From Blastocatellia bacterium AA13 (GTDB lineage: Bacteria; Acidobacteriota; Blastocatellia; UBA7656), in contig QHVH01000053.1 of the NCBI GenBank assembly GCA_003222245.1, positions 1 to 32,652 on the forward strand: DNA of 32,652 nt, read 5' to 3'. The notes beneath the pieces are model-generated. The model was not told the origin of the DNA, did not search any database, and saw only the letters and a list, made by a program, of their open reading frames with translations. Made by a program: the position numbers and the translations under genes. Below, piece after piece: positions 25,024 to 32,597 of the stretch. How positions within the stretch are numbered: the stretch's first letter is position 1; the number at the start of each line of letters is the position of its first letter.

Positions 25024-25155
25024 CTACTTGGCGATCGTGCCGCCTGCATCCTTGACGGCCTGCCTTATCGAATCCTTAGTAACTTTTACTTTGATTTCGA
25101 TGTGTTCATCATCAGCGGGCGCTTTGCTTGCCGGGTCTTTCTTTTCGTCAGCCAT
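25024..25155 (-). CDS. Small 43-residue candidate precursor or scaffold peptide
   Basis: An ATG at 25153-25155 is preceded at eight bases by AGAGGAG, one of the best ribosome binding sites in the window. The 43-residue product begins MADEKKDPASKAPADDEH, a charged, disordered-looking stretch. It continues IEIKVKV, an alternating beta-strand pattern, then TKDSIRQAVKDAGG, probably a helix, and ends TIAK. It has no Cys, Tyr, Trp or Phe, so it is not a PqqA, lanthipeptide or sactipeptide precursor. It is the first gene of an operon with two RRE-like HDO proteins, a PLP enzyme and an aldo/keto reductase. The strand segment could add to the RRE beta sheet, as leader peptides do. It might be a RiPP precursor or a carrier peptide; a small structural protein is not excluded. 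Confidence 0.8.
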   Translation of the reverse strand: MADEKKDPASKAPADDEHIEIKVKVTKDSIRQAVKDAGGTIAK

Positions 25156-25194
25156 GTTGATTTCTCCTCTTTAAGATCTTCAGGTTTCTACATT

Positions 25195-25210
25195 GCATTT
25201 AGTGAAATGC
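25195..25210. promoter_or_regulatory. Perfect palindrome in the divergent control region
   Basis: GCATTT (25195-25200) and AAATGC (25205-25210) form a 6-base inverted repeat around AGTG. It sits just downstream of the predicted -10 of the peptide operon, about 40 bases before its start codon, where a repressor would block transcription. No regulator gene other than the PaiB-like protein is nearby. It could also form a small hairpin in the leader RNA. Confidence 0.45.
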
Positions 25211-25217
25211 GGGCGGT

Positions 25218-25250
25218 ATTCTAGCATACCCATGTGGCGTTTTACAGCAA
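25218..25250 (-). promoter_or_regulatory. Predicted sigma-70-type promoter of the peptide operon
   Basis: On the minus strand TTGCTG (25250-25245) is followed after 16 bases by TATGCT (25228-25223), overlapping a second -10-like TAGAAT (25223-25218). Both hexamers match the consensus at four of six positions or better. The position, some 60 bases upstream of the peptide ATG, is reasonable. Confidence 0.45.
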
Positions 25251-25313
25251 TGTTTGTGATGACGCATGCTAATTTTCGATTAATGATGTAATAGGTCGAG
25301 CAATTCAAAAGCA

Positions 25314-27344
25314 ATGAAAAATCCCGATGTCATTTTGTTGGTTCCCTTCGACGACGGAGAGGGATTCGCGCTCGAACCGGGCGCCAGACAGAGCTTCGGC
25401 GCTCATCTTCTCGGTCCTCTCAGGCTTGCTCTTAGCGAATTCGAAGAGTATTGCGGTCTCAGATTCAATCTTGCCTCGAAAGCGAATAGCCCTCGATTCA
25501 ACGGCGAACCGCTGAGCTCCGGATCACACAGGTCTTTGACGGCGGTTACTCTGGCGACTCATCTCGAAAGGGCCGGATTGAATTGGATGGTCGTTGATCC
25601 TGGAATCGACAATCTCGCGGGATGGAGGCGAAGGCTCGCAAAACTCCGCGGCAGCGATCCTATCGCTGTCGGAATCTCGACGACCTTTACGATGGGTTCG
25701 CGATGGATTCGCATCCTCATTTCGCTCGTGCGTCGGACATTCCCGCGCGCGAAGTTAATCCTGGGCGGCTACTACTACGCGACCGATGCTCGCGACTTCC
25801 TCTCGCTCGACGCCGATGTTTTTTGTGTCGGCGAAGGCGAAGTGCGGCTGCCCGAGATAGTCCATCGCTTGAAGAGCGGAGAGACGCTCGACGCGGTTCC
25901 CGGTCTCTATATTCCCAACGCGGATGGATCGCTTCGGCACACAGGCCGGGCGGAACCGCTCGATATGGCCAAGCTACCCGCGATCGACTGGAGCCTGAGC
26001 TCGCGAATCGAGCCATCCCTCGACATACACTCGGAGAAGGTTGATGTGGGGGTTGAAACTCAGAGAGGCTGTGTCTTCAAGTGCGGGTTCTGTACATTTC
26101 GGACGCTGGCGAGCCCAACCGTGATGAGTCCTGAGGAAGCGGTGGAGCGAATCTTCAATACGGCTTCCGTACGCGCGGGAGCCATTATGATGACGGACGC
26201 GACCGCCAGCTATCCTCACGACAGATGGGTTGAAATCTTAAAGCTCCTCATCGATCGGGGCGGCGCGCCGCATCCGATCTGGGCATACGTTCGGGTTTCG
26301 GATCTGCCTGATGAAACGGTCCGTCTTATGTCTCTCGCGGGAGTTAAACATGTATTTATTGGCCAGGAGAGCGGCGATCAGGAAATGCTGAATCGCATGA
26401 GGAAAGGGACAAACCTGAAGCAGATCCAGCCCGCCATAGATGCTCTTGCCAGGCATAACATAACCGCGATAACCGCGTTCATTCACGGTTATCCGGGAGA
26501 GACCAGCGAGTCCCTTAACAATACTCGCGCTCTGCTTGCGTCTATCAACGACGGCCACGAGGCGAAACCGCCGGTGCTCCTGTACGTCGTACATCCGTTC
26601 ATACTTCAGGATATGACTTCGGTAGCTCAGGATGAAGACGTCGATCTCATCAGCTATTATCTCAACTACCCGCCGAAGCGATCCGCCGAAGAATGCCTCG
26701 CCACCGTGATAGCCTGCAGCAGGATTCCGCACGCCCCGGCGTTTCTGTATCTTCTCGGCAAAGAAAAGAGCACGAGCAGCTCGATGATCGCCGGGGGACA
26801 TTCCACGCCTCACGAGGTCTTTCGCTGGATGAAGACGGTCGAAAGAGGAATGGGGATTTTTCTGGAGAAGAACCTCGACGGAACGCGTGTGAACGGGGCC
26901 GAACTCAATCACCTGAAGCGAACGCTGTTGGAGTCTTACTATCAGCACCGCGCGGGCCTGAGTCAGGTAGCGCCTTCGCTGGCGAGGACGGCAGTGGGCG
27001 CGGCATCCGCAAGTCTGTACCGGCGGCTGAATAAGGAATGGAGAAATGAGGAGCAAGACGGTCCGGGAGCTTTCACCAGGGTGCTCGTCGGGCTGACCGC
27101 CTATAAACAGCTCGGTAATGTGAAGGCGCTCGCGGAGGGGTTGAGAACGGGCAGGCTCTCGACTCCGGAATCAGAATCGGTGGAAAAGGCAGCGTCGGGA
27201 AGTATCGGCGAAGCGGCCGACCAGATTATCGAACAGGGGATGCAGAACGGCAAAATGAAGCTGATGATGTACAATTCAGATGGGAAGCTGGAACGGGTGA
27301 AGACCAGGAAGTCGCTGTCGGGGCGCCTTCCAGTCCGCTCGTGA
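25314..27344 (+). CDS. B12-binding-type radical SAM protein
   Basis: A 676-residue protein. Residues about 60-215 look like the cobalamin-binding-type Rossmann domain common in this superfamily (LTAVTLATHLERAGL, then KLILGGYYYATDA and VFCVGEGEVRLPEI), without the DxHxxG His motif. The radical SAM domain follows, with the cluster motif C-VFK-C-GF-C at Cys253, Cys257 and Cys260 and a barrel to about residue 450. A long helical C-terminal region (about 450-676) has no assignment and ends in a basic tail. It is divergent from the peptide operon over 158 bases, which suggests co-regulation. Possible roles are methylation or another radical reaction on the peptide or a small molecule. The ATG has no clear ribosome binding site. 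Confidence 0.9.
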   Translation: MKNPDVILLVPFDDGEGFALEPGARQSFGAHLLGPLRLALSEFEEYCGLRFNLASKANSPRFNGEPLSSGSHRSLTAVTLATHLERAGLNWMVVDPGIDNLAGWRRRLAKLRGSDPIAVGISTTFTMGSRWIRILISLVRRTFPRAKLILGGYYYATDARDFLSLDADVFCVGEGEVRLPEIVHRLKSGETLDAVPGLYIPNADGSLRHTGRAEPLDMAKLPAIDWSLSSRIEPSLDIHSEKVDVGVETQRGCVFKCGFCTFRTLASPTVMSPEEAVERIFNTASVRAGAIMMTDATASYPHDRWVEILKLLIDRGGAPHPIWAYVRVSDLPDETVRLMSLAGVKHVFIGQESGDQEMLNRMRKGTNLKQIQPAIDALARHNITAITAFIHGYPGETSESLNNTRALLASINDGHEAKPPVLLYVVHPFILQDMTSVAQDEDVDLISYYLNYPPKRSAEECLATVIACSRIPHAPAFLYLLGKEKSTSSSMIAGGHSTPHEVFRWMKTVERGMGIFLEKNLDGTRVNGAELNHLKRTLLESYYQHRAGLSQVAPSLARTAVGAASASLYRRLNKEWRNEEQDGPGAFTRVLVGLTAYKQLGNVKALAEGLRTGRLSTPESESVEKAASGSIGEAADQIIEQGMQNGKMKLMMYNSDGKLERVKTRKSLSGRLPVRS

Positions 27345-27372
27345 AGTGTCCAGCGACATCTGGAGGTCTCGT

Positions 27373-28014
27373 TTGATATATCTGCCAAAACATTTTGCTG
27401 AAACTGATCTCGCGGCTCTGCACGATCTGATCGACGGCTACAGCTTCGGAACGTTGATAATTAAGAATGCATCGGGCGATCTCGACCTTGCTCACCTGCC
27501 GTTTTTTCTGGACCGCAAAGATGGAGAAAAGGGAACCCTGTTGACTCATGTGGCGCGTGCTAACCGAATCTGGCGCTCAGTGGACGGCAAGTCCAGAGCG
27601 ATGGTTATTTTCCAGGGACCGCACGCGTATATTTCGCCGGGGTGGTACAAGTCCGATATCAAAGTCCCGACCTGGAATTACGCGGTTGTTCACGCTCATG
27701 GCGTTCCGAAGAAAGTCTCGGAAGCCGAGTTGTATTCGATTCTGAAGCGGCTTACGGACAAGCACGAAGCTTTGCTGGAGAATCCGTGGCGCATCGAAGA
27801 CCTGCCTCCGGATCAATGGGAGCGGTTCAAAAAAGAGATACTGGGAATCAAAATCGAGATAGATGAGCTTGTCGGAAAGTTCAAGCTGAGTCAAAACCGG
27901 GAAGCCGACGATCGGGAAGCCGCAATCGAGGGACTCGTCAAACGCGACGCTTTATTCGATGCCGAACTGGCTTCATTGATGGAAAGGAAACACAGAGAGT
28001 CCTCGACTCTCTAA
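27373..28014 (+). CDS. PaiB-like FMN-binding split-barrel protein
   Basis: A 213-residue protein of the FMN_bind_2/PaiB family. It starts IYLPKHFAETDLAALH, then AHLPFFLDR, GPHAYISPGWY and VPTWNYAVVHAHG, which are the family's core motifs. TTG at 27373 was chosen since GGAGGT lies five bases upstream and the residues following match the usual N-terminus; a GTG at 27346 would add nine residues. The family is called a negative regulator in Bacillus, but the fold is that of flavin reductases, so a redox role is equally possible. It follows the radical SAM gene by 28 bases, so the two are probably one operon. Its stop overlaps the convergent anti-sigma gene by four bases. Confidence 0.9.
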   Translation: MIYLPKHFAETDLAALHDLIDGYSFGTLIIKNASGDLDLAHLPFFLDRKDGEKGTLLTHVARANRIWRSVDGKSRAMVIFQGPHAYISPGWYKSDIKVPTWNYAVVHAHGVPKKVSEAELYSILKRLTDKHEALLENPWRIEDLPPDQWERFKKEILGIKIEIDELVGKFKLSQNREADDREAAIEGLVKRDALFDAELASLMERKHRESSTL

Positions 28015-28880
28015 GGCCGGCGGATTCCGGTGCGAATAATTCGACATGGGTAGGTTCCGACGCTCTGCCATGAGCCGTCATTTTTTAGGCCTTCGACTTC
28101 AAATCGGTAGAAGCCGTTCCTAAACGAGGCGGACTTGAATGGACACACAACGTCAAGTCCCTTCGGGGTCAAGCCGCATTTCTTCTCATCAACTTCTTTA
28201 CCCGAGCTATTGAATGCGCTCACGCAATATTCCCTCAAATAGGTTACCCCTTCGAGGCCAAACGCGATTTGGAAGGAAGCCCGGACAGTCTTCAGTTTGA
28301 TTTCCTTCGGTTTGAAATTGAAGCTCACGCTTCTCTCCTCAGCCTGCAATGAAAAAGGCGGCGGTTCAGCCAGGGCCGCGATTCGCATGGCGGTGTCCGT
28401 CTTAAGGCTCTTTATTGTTCTCTCCCGGGCCGCGATCTGTGCGGTGAGACCCTCAATTGTTGCCTGCAGCTTTGCCTCCGATGCGCGAGACTCCTCCGCG
28501 GCCGCCTTGCTGGCGAGGCGTTCTTCTTCAGCGTGCGCCGCCAATTGTGCCATTTCGCCCTTTGCCTGATTAGCTTCCGACCTGAGCCGCATCTCTCGGA
28601 AGCCTATCCAAATGCCAGTGCAAATGAGTAATAGAAGGCTGATGCCGGCGAGTATCAAACGATGAACTGAAATCCGGGAGAGAAACCAGCCACTCGGAAC
28701 CGCCTGGGTTGCGGCCGCCAGACGGATACCTTTCATAAAGTCTTCTGTCGTTCTCAATTGCTCGACGCATCGAGGGCAAGCGACAAAATGCTCCTCAAAG
28801 CGGACAATCTCATCGGGCATCAAGCCGCCCATCAGATACCGCTCGACAAAATCGAGGTTATCGATCTCGTTATGATCCAT
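28011..28880 (-). CDS. Anti-sigma factor with zinc-finger domain and exported C-terminal domain
   Basis: A 289-residue membrane protein. The N-terminal zf-HC2 (ZAS) motif is His31, Cys35 and Cys38 (HFVACPRC), which holds an ECF sigma factor. A single membrane segment at about 70-92 (LILAGISLLLLICTGIWIGF) is followed by a coiled coil (about 95-150, rich in Ala and Glu) and a beta-rich periplasmic domain (about 170-285) with four Cys residues. It lies directly after the sigma gene (77-base gap), so it should sequester that factor until a signal releases it. The C-terminal domain is unassigned and may sense the signal. Confidence 0.88.
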   Translation of the reverse strand: MDHNEIDNLDFVERYLMGGLMPDEIVRFEEHFVACPRCVEQLRTTEDFMKGIRLAAATQAVPSGWFLSRISVHRLILAGISLLLLICTGIWIGFREMRLRSEANQAKGEMAQLAAHAEEERLASKAAAEESRASEAKLQATIEGLTAQIAARERTIKSLKTDTAMRIAALAEPPPFSLQAEERSVSFNFKPKEIKLKTVRASFQIAFGLEGVTYLREYCVSAFNSSGKEVDEKKCGLTPKGLDVVCPFKSASFRNGFYRFEVEGLKNDGSWQSVGTYPCRIIRTGIRRP

Positions 28881-28957
28881 TTACTTAAAAATCCCCAATA
28901 GTAAAGTGGCGCTAAGCCTTCAGCTATCGCACGGCCCCGAAAAAAATTCGCGCTTCG

Positions 28958-29554
28958 TCAATTCTTATTCCTATGATCTCCTTCAAATTTCAGGTATAGC
29001 TCCTTAAATCTCTGGAGCGCGCGGAAAACAACCCGATTAAACTGCTCTCTCGTTAAACCCAGATCGCTGCAGATGCGATCCTTGGGCTCCTCCGCTACAA
29101 AGTATCTCATCAACAAATCCCTGTCCCGTTTTACGCTCATCTCCCCGATAATTCTTAGCACCACGCTTCCTCGTTCTTTTTCGAGGAGCCGAGTGAACGG
29201 GTCCTGCCCTGGATCGGGGATGAATTCGGCGTTTCCGCCGTCCTCGCGGCTTGTGAGTTTTCTTATTTTTCTGACGTGCTCTATTGCGAGATTTTTCGCG
29301 ATAGAACAAATGAATCCCGACAGGCGTTCAGGCTCGCGGACTTCGCCGCATCTGATTTTCTCCAGCACTTTTAGAAAGGTCTCTTGCGAGATATCTTCGG
29401 TCGAAGAAGAGTTCTGAACGATTCGGCCGATGATTATGGATACACCGTCCTTATGACGACGAATGATCTCTTCTTCAGCGCGAGGATCTCCGTCGTGGGC
29501 TTGCTTCACCAACTCCGCAAGCTGGCGGTCGTTGTTCACTGGGGCGATGCTCAC
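28958..29554 (-). CDS. ECF-type RNA polymerase sigma factor
   Basis: A 198-residue sigma-70 family protein with regions 2 and 4 only. Region 2 includes DISQETFLKVLEKI and GFICSIAKNLAIEHVRK. Region 4 is the HTH with SDLGLTREQFNRVVFRALQRFKE. The start is GTG at 29554 with AAGGA upstream. It lies between the CHAT gene and the anti-sigma gene in the same direction. It probably drives genes of an envelope or stress response including its own operon. Confidence 0.92.
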   Translation of the reverse strand: MSIAPVNNDRQLAELVKQAHDGDPRAEEEIIRRHKDGVSIIIGRIVQNSSSTEDISQETFLKVLEKIRCGEVREPERLSGFICSIAKNLAIEHVRKIRKLTSREDGGNAEFIPDPGQDPFTRLLEKERGSVVLRIIGEMSVKRDRDLLMRYFVAEEPKDRICSDLGLTREQFNRVVFRALQRFKELYLKFEGDHRNKN

Positions 29555-29620
29555 TCCAATCCTTAGACTGTACTAGACGACCTCAAGACTTGGACAAACC
29601 GATGACGCACGCGCGTACTT

Positions 29621-32170
29621 CTAAGGTCTCCCCGTGATTATGAAAGGAGCCCAGTAGTACGGATGCCGCGTCTCCGCGCGGCCTTTGAGCGATTTCAGCT
29701 TCGCATCGCGAAGCGCCTCGGCATTGCCAACATTTTGGGACAATTCCTGGTAGAAATTCTTCATTAGATCAGCGGTCGATGCATCGGTTATGTTCCAAAG
29801 GCTCACGGCCACCGACCGCGCGCCGGCATAGAGGAACGCCCGACTGAGTCCCACGATACCCTCACCTTCAACTAACTGCCCGCCGCCCGTCTGACAGGCG
29901 CTAAGCACCACGAGATCGCAATCCAAATTCAGTTCCGACACCTCGGACATCTCGAGGAACCCATCCTCGTCGGTATTGTCGTCCAGGGTAAGGAGAAGAA
30001 CCATCGAATGAAAGACCGACTCCGTGTCCACGAGGTTATGAGTGGCGATATGAATCCGTTTAAATAAACTCAGATTCTCCTTCTTTAGCGCTTCTTCCGT
30101 GGCATCCGCGCCGAGATAAATGCGGCAGCGACCCGGGAATTGTTTCGCGATATCCTGCACTTCATCGCGAGTCCGCTTGAGCCGCGGCACGGAGTTTCTG
30201 TCGATTGAAATGATCGCCCTTATCGGGCTGTCCGAAGCCTTAACGGTTCTATTCCGGTTGGAAGATTCATCCTCCGGCGCGAACAACGGATCGGCAAACC
30301 CAATGAAGTCCATGCGGCGATCTTCGCCGGTTCTTCCGTCCTGCAATAGCGATATCATCCCCGCGGAGATCAGGTAACTGATACGGTGATCTTCGAGGAG
30401 ATAACGATCATTCCGCACCAGCGCGTCAAAGGGCACATTGTGGAGAATTCCGTCCGGCACGATGATGAGATTTCGGGCCGCGGGAAGCTGCTTTGACAGA
30501 TCGCCGAATAACATCTTAAACAGATCGCTTCCATGAATCTTGACGTTTCTGATCGCCTCATCGATTTCGTTATTGGCAGGACGGCTGCTTATCAGAGACA
30601 GGAACTCTTTCACTTGCTTCTCGATATGGGCGCGTCCAGGAAGCGTAATCAAAGTAGGGCCGGTTGGAGAAATTAACCATGCAAACGATCGCTTTTCACC
30701 CAGCATGAACTCGACAAGCGACTCGTCGTTTGCCTTGAGATAATTTTTTAATGAAGCCAGGTCGATCGGCTGATAGGATTGAAACTGTTTTGTCGAATTC
30801 TCGGAGTCAGAGGCGATGCGCGCTTCTTCCCTCGCCATCTCAGCTTCTCGAAATTCATGGTCGATCTTAGCCCGTTGCTGCGCGGTCAGTTTCGAAGAGA
30901 ACAATCGCGTTCGAAGCTGCGATACCGCGCTAGAATATTTACGGACGGTCGCGCTTTCCTCATGTCTGCGCGAGGCTTCTCTCAGGCGCCGGGCTGTGAT
31001 CAGCGCCTGGATTGTCTTTCCCCTCGCCCGCTGAAGCTCCTCGAAAGCATCGACTATTCTTCCCTGCTCAATAAGAATATCGATGTGCTCGTTGCAGGCG
31101 GCCTGATAGTCAGCCGCGAACCCCGTGGCGCTCCTATCGGTCGCGGCATAGCACAACCACCACAGAGCGACGACCTGACTGCGAGCAAATTGATACTTCG
31201 CTTCCGCCGCATTCCTATCCCCTGTAGCTCTCAGAGCCCGCGCCAGAGCTAAATACGCATTGAATCTCAGTAAACGGGCGCGGGTCTTCTCTGAGTTGAG
31301 TTTGGCCCGTGGGACCTGATCGTCCGCTAGATTCCTGGCTTGGTTCGAGTGTTGAAGGGCCGCCGCTATTTCTCCGCTTGCCATCTCAGCGTCAGCGAGC
31401 AGACAGAGCGCGATGACCTGTCCCTTGATGTCGCCGCCGCGCTGATGAACGGCCAGCACTGTTTCGAAGGATTTATGCGCAGGTTTGAACGAGCCCTCTT
31501 TCAGAAGGATTCGACCCGCGATCTCAGCCAACGCGGCATCGATATTGGGGTCCAAACCGCGCTGGAGTTGTCGAACCTCTCTTATGAATTTTCGGGCTTT
31601 CTGGTTCTCGCGCTGCTGATAATAAGCGCCGGCGATTCCGGTGAGAGCGACGGCTTGAATTGAGAGATCCGATATCGCGCTCGCTTCGGTGAGCCCTTGA
31701 TTGTAATAACGGAGAGCTAGCTCGGACTCGTATAGATCGAGATATGAGCGAGCAATTGAATTAGATGCGCGCGCGCGCGTTGAGCGCGGCAGATCGTTCA
31801 ACTCCAATACTTGTTTGTAGTAATACAGGGATTCCGGAAATTTCGTTGCGGCAAAATAGCAATCGCCAATCTTCGACGCGGCCTGCGCCGCCGTCTCTGA
31901 AGCTCTCGATGCGATCCATAACTGAAGCGCCTGCGCGAAGAGCGGCCTTACCACTGCTGGCTCGTCGGTCTCAGCTTTTGACAAGGCTGATTCAAACAGA
32001 GATTCGGCTCGCTTATTATCCGTCGGCGGACCGTGGTCCCTTTTGCGAACATCGCCTGGAGCAGCAAATGAAGTGATCGGCTGCAAGACAGTAGACAGCA
32101 TTGCTCCACACGCCAGGGAGAATGCCAGGAGAGTTGAAGGTGCTCTGCGGATCAACCTTTTTTTACTCAT
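29621..32170 (-). CDS. Exported TPR-CHAT protein, caspase-like protease family
   Basis: An 849-residue protein. ATG at 32170 starts a signal-peptide-like N-terminus (KKRLIRR then APSTLLAFSLACGAMLS). Residues about 45-400 are TPR-like helical repeats (YYKQVLELNDLPRSTRARAS, YNQGLTEASAISDLSIQAVA). The C-terminal CHAT domain (about 540-849) has the catalytic His about residue 710 (IHIATHN) and Cys759 (VLSACQTGGG), with the family marks EGIVGLSRAFLYAGARSV and SLWNITD. CHAT proteins are clan CD peptidases related to caspases/separases. It is the first gene of an operon with an ECF sigma and its anti-sigma, so it may be the sensor or effector of that response. Targets are unknown. Confidence 0.93.
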   Translation of the reverse strand: MSKKRLIRRAPSTLLAFSLACGAMLSTVLQPITSFAAPGDVRKRDHGPPTDNKRAESLFESALSKAETDEPAVVRPLFAQALQLWIASRASETAAQAASKIGDCYFAATKFPESLYYYKQVLELNDLPRSTRARASNSIARSYLDLYESELALRYYNQGLTEASAISDLSIQAVALTGIAGAYYQQRENQKARKFIREVRQLQRGLDPNIDAALAEIAGRILLKEGSFKPAHKSFETVLAVHQRGGDIKGQVIALCLLADAEMASGEIAAALQHSNQARNLADDQVPRAKLNSEKTRARLLRFNAYLALARALRATGDRNAAEAKYQFARSQVVALWWLCYAATDRSATGFAADYQAACNEHIDILIEQGRIVDAFEELQRARGKTIQALITARRLREASRRHEESATVRKYSSAVSQLRTRLFSSKLTAQQRAKIDHEFREAEMAREEARIASDSENSTKQFQSYQPIDLASLKNYLKANDESLVEFMLGEKRSFAWLISPTGPTLITLPGRAHIEKQVKEFLSLISSRPANNEIDEAIRNVKIHGSDLFKMLFGDLSKQLPAARNLIIVPDGILHNVPFDALVRNDRYLLEDHRISYLISAGMISLLQDGRTGEDRRMDFIGFADPLFAPEDESSNRNRTVKASDSPIRAIISIDRNSVPRLKRTRDEVQDIAKQFPGRCRIYLGADATEEALKKENLSLFKRIHIATHNLVDTESVFHSMVLLLTLDDNTDEDGFLEMSEVSELNLDCDLVVLSACQTGGGQLVEGEGIVGLSRAFLYAGARSVAVSLWNITDASTADLMKNFYQELSQNVGNAEALRDAKLKSLKGRAETRHPYYWAPFIITGRP

Positions 32171-32184
32171 TAACGGCGCGGGCA

Positions 32185-32193
32185 ATTATAGCA
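32185..32193 (-). promoter_or_regulatory. Extended -10 promoter of the CHAT/sigma operon
   Basis: TGCTATAAT on the minus strand is a perfect -10 box with the TGn extension. No good -35 lies 17 bases upstream, which is usual for extended -10 promoters. The ATG of the CHAT gene follows about 15 bases later, so the mRNA would have a 5' leader under ten bases and no ribosome binding site, nearly leaderless. Confidence 0.55.
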
Positions 32194-32348
32194 TTTACCC
32201 GCGCCGCTGGAGAATATCCTTATGTCATTCCAATGTCATTCCGCTTACAATTAGTTGCTTCTGTAAGGAAAAATCTTCCGAGAGATTTCAGATTTTGTTT
32301 CTCGACGTTGCCAATTGATAAACAAAATCAAATCGTTGGCGCGTCGAT

Positions 32349-32597
32349 TTACTTAGTCGCCATGGCGGCCTCGAAAGGTGCAGGTGAGCCGTTGAAATCG
32401 ATGCGGGTAAAGAGAAGTTCGTGCATAGTGCGGCCGCCGATTGAAACACTCTCAAAAAATGGAAGCTTAACCCCTTCGACGAACCTGTAATCGGAAAAAT
32501 CGATGCGGCCCGATCCTACCTCCAGCCGTCGGATAATGCTTGCGGAGTCGATATAGAAGAGCCATGAGCCTAACCCGAATTTCTCAACAATGTTGCA
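32349..32597 (-). pseudogene. Headless remnant resembling the C-terminus of a LolA-like lipoprotein-sorting protein
   Basis: The minus frame is open from just after a TGA (32598-32600) to a TAA at 32349-32351, giving 82 residues with no ATG near its start. It reads SWLFYIDSASIIRRLEV, then FSDYRFVEGVKLPFFESVSI and FTRIDFNG. The 'SDYR-V-GVKLP' string and closing 'I-FN--P--F' pattern are those seen near the end of outer-membrane lipoprotein-sorting-protein-like (LolA/DUF4292-type) proteins. The upstream part is missing or in another frame; a frameshift or an end fragment beside the window edge are both possible. Confidence 0.6.

Noticed and set aside
20449-25155. A pyrroloquinoline-quinone biosynthesis locus
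   Set aside because: A small peptide plus PqqC/PqqD-like folds invite the idea, but the peptide has no Tyr and no Glu-x3-Tyr, and PqqB, PqqE and PqqF-like genes are missing.
32101-32490. A 129-codon plus-strand frame at the right edge
   Set aside because: It crosses the CHAT promoter and signal-peptide region and the remnant gene on the other strand; no motif and no ribosome binding site.
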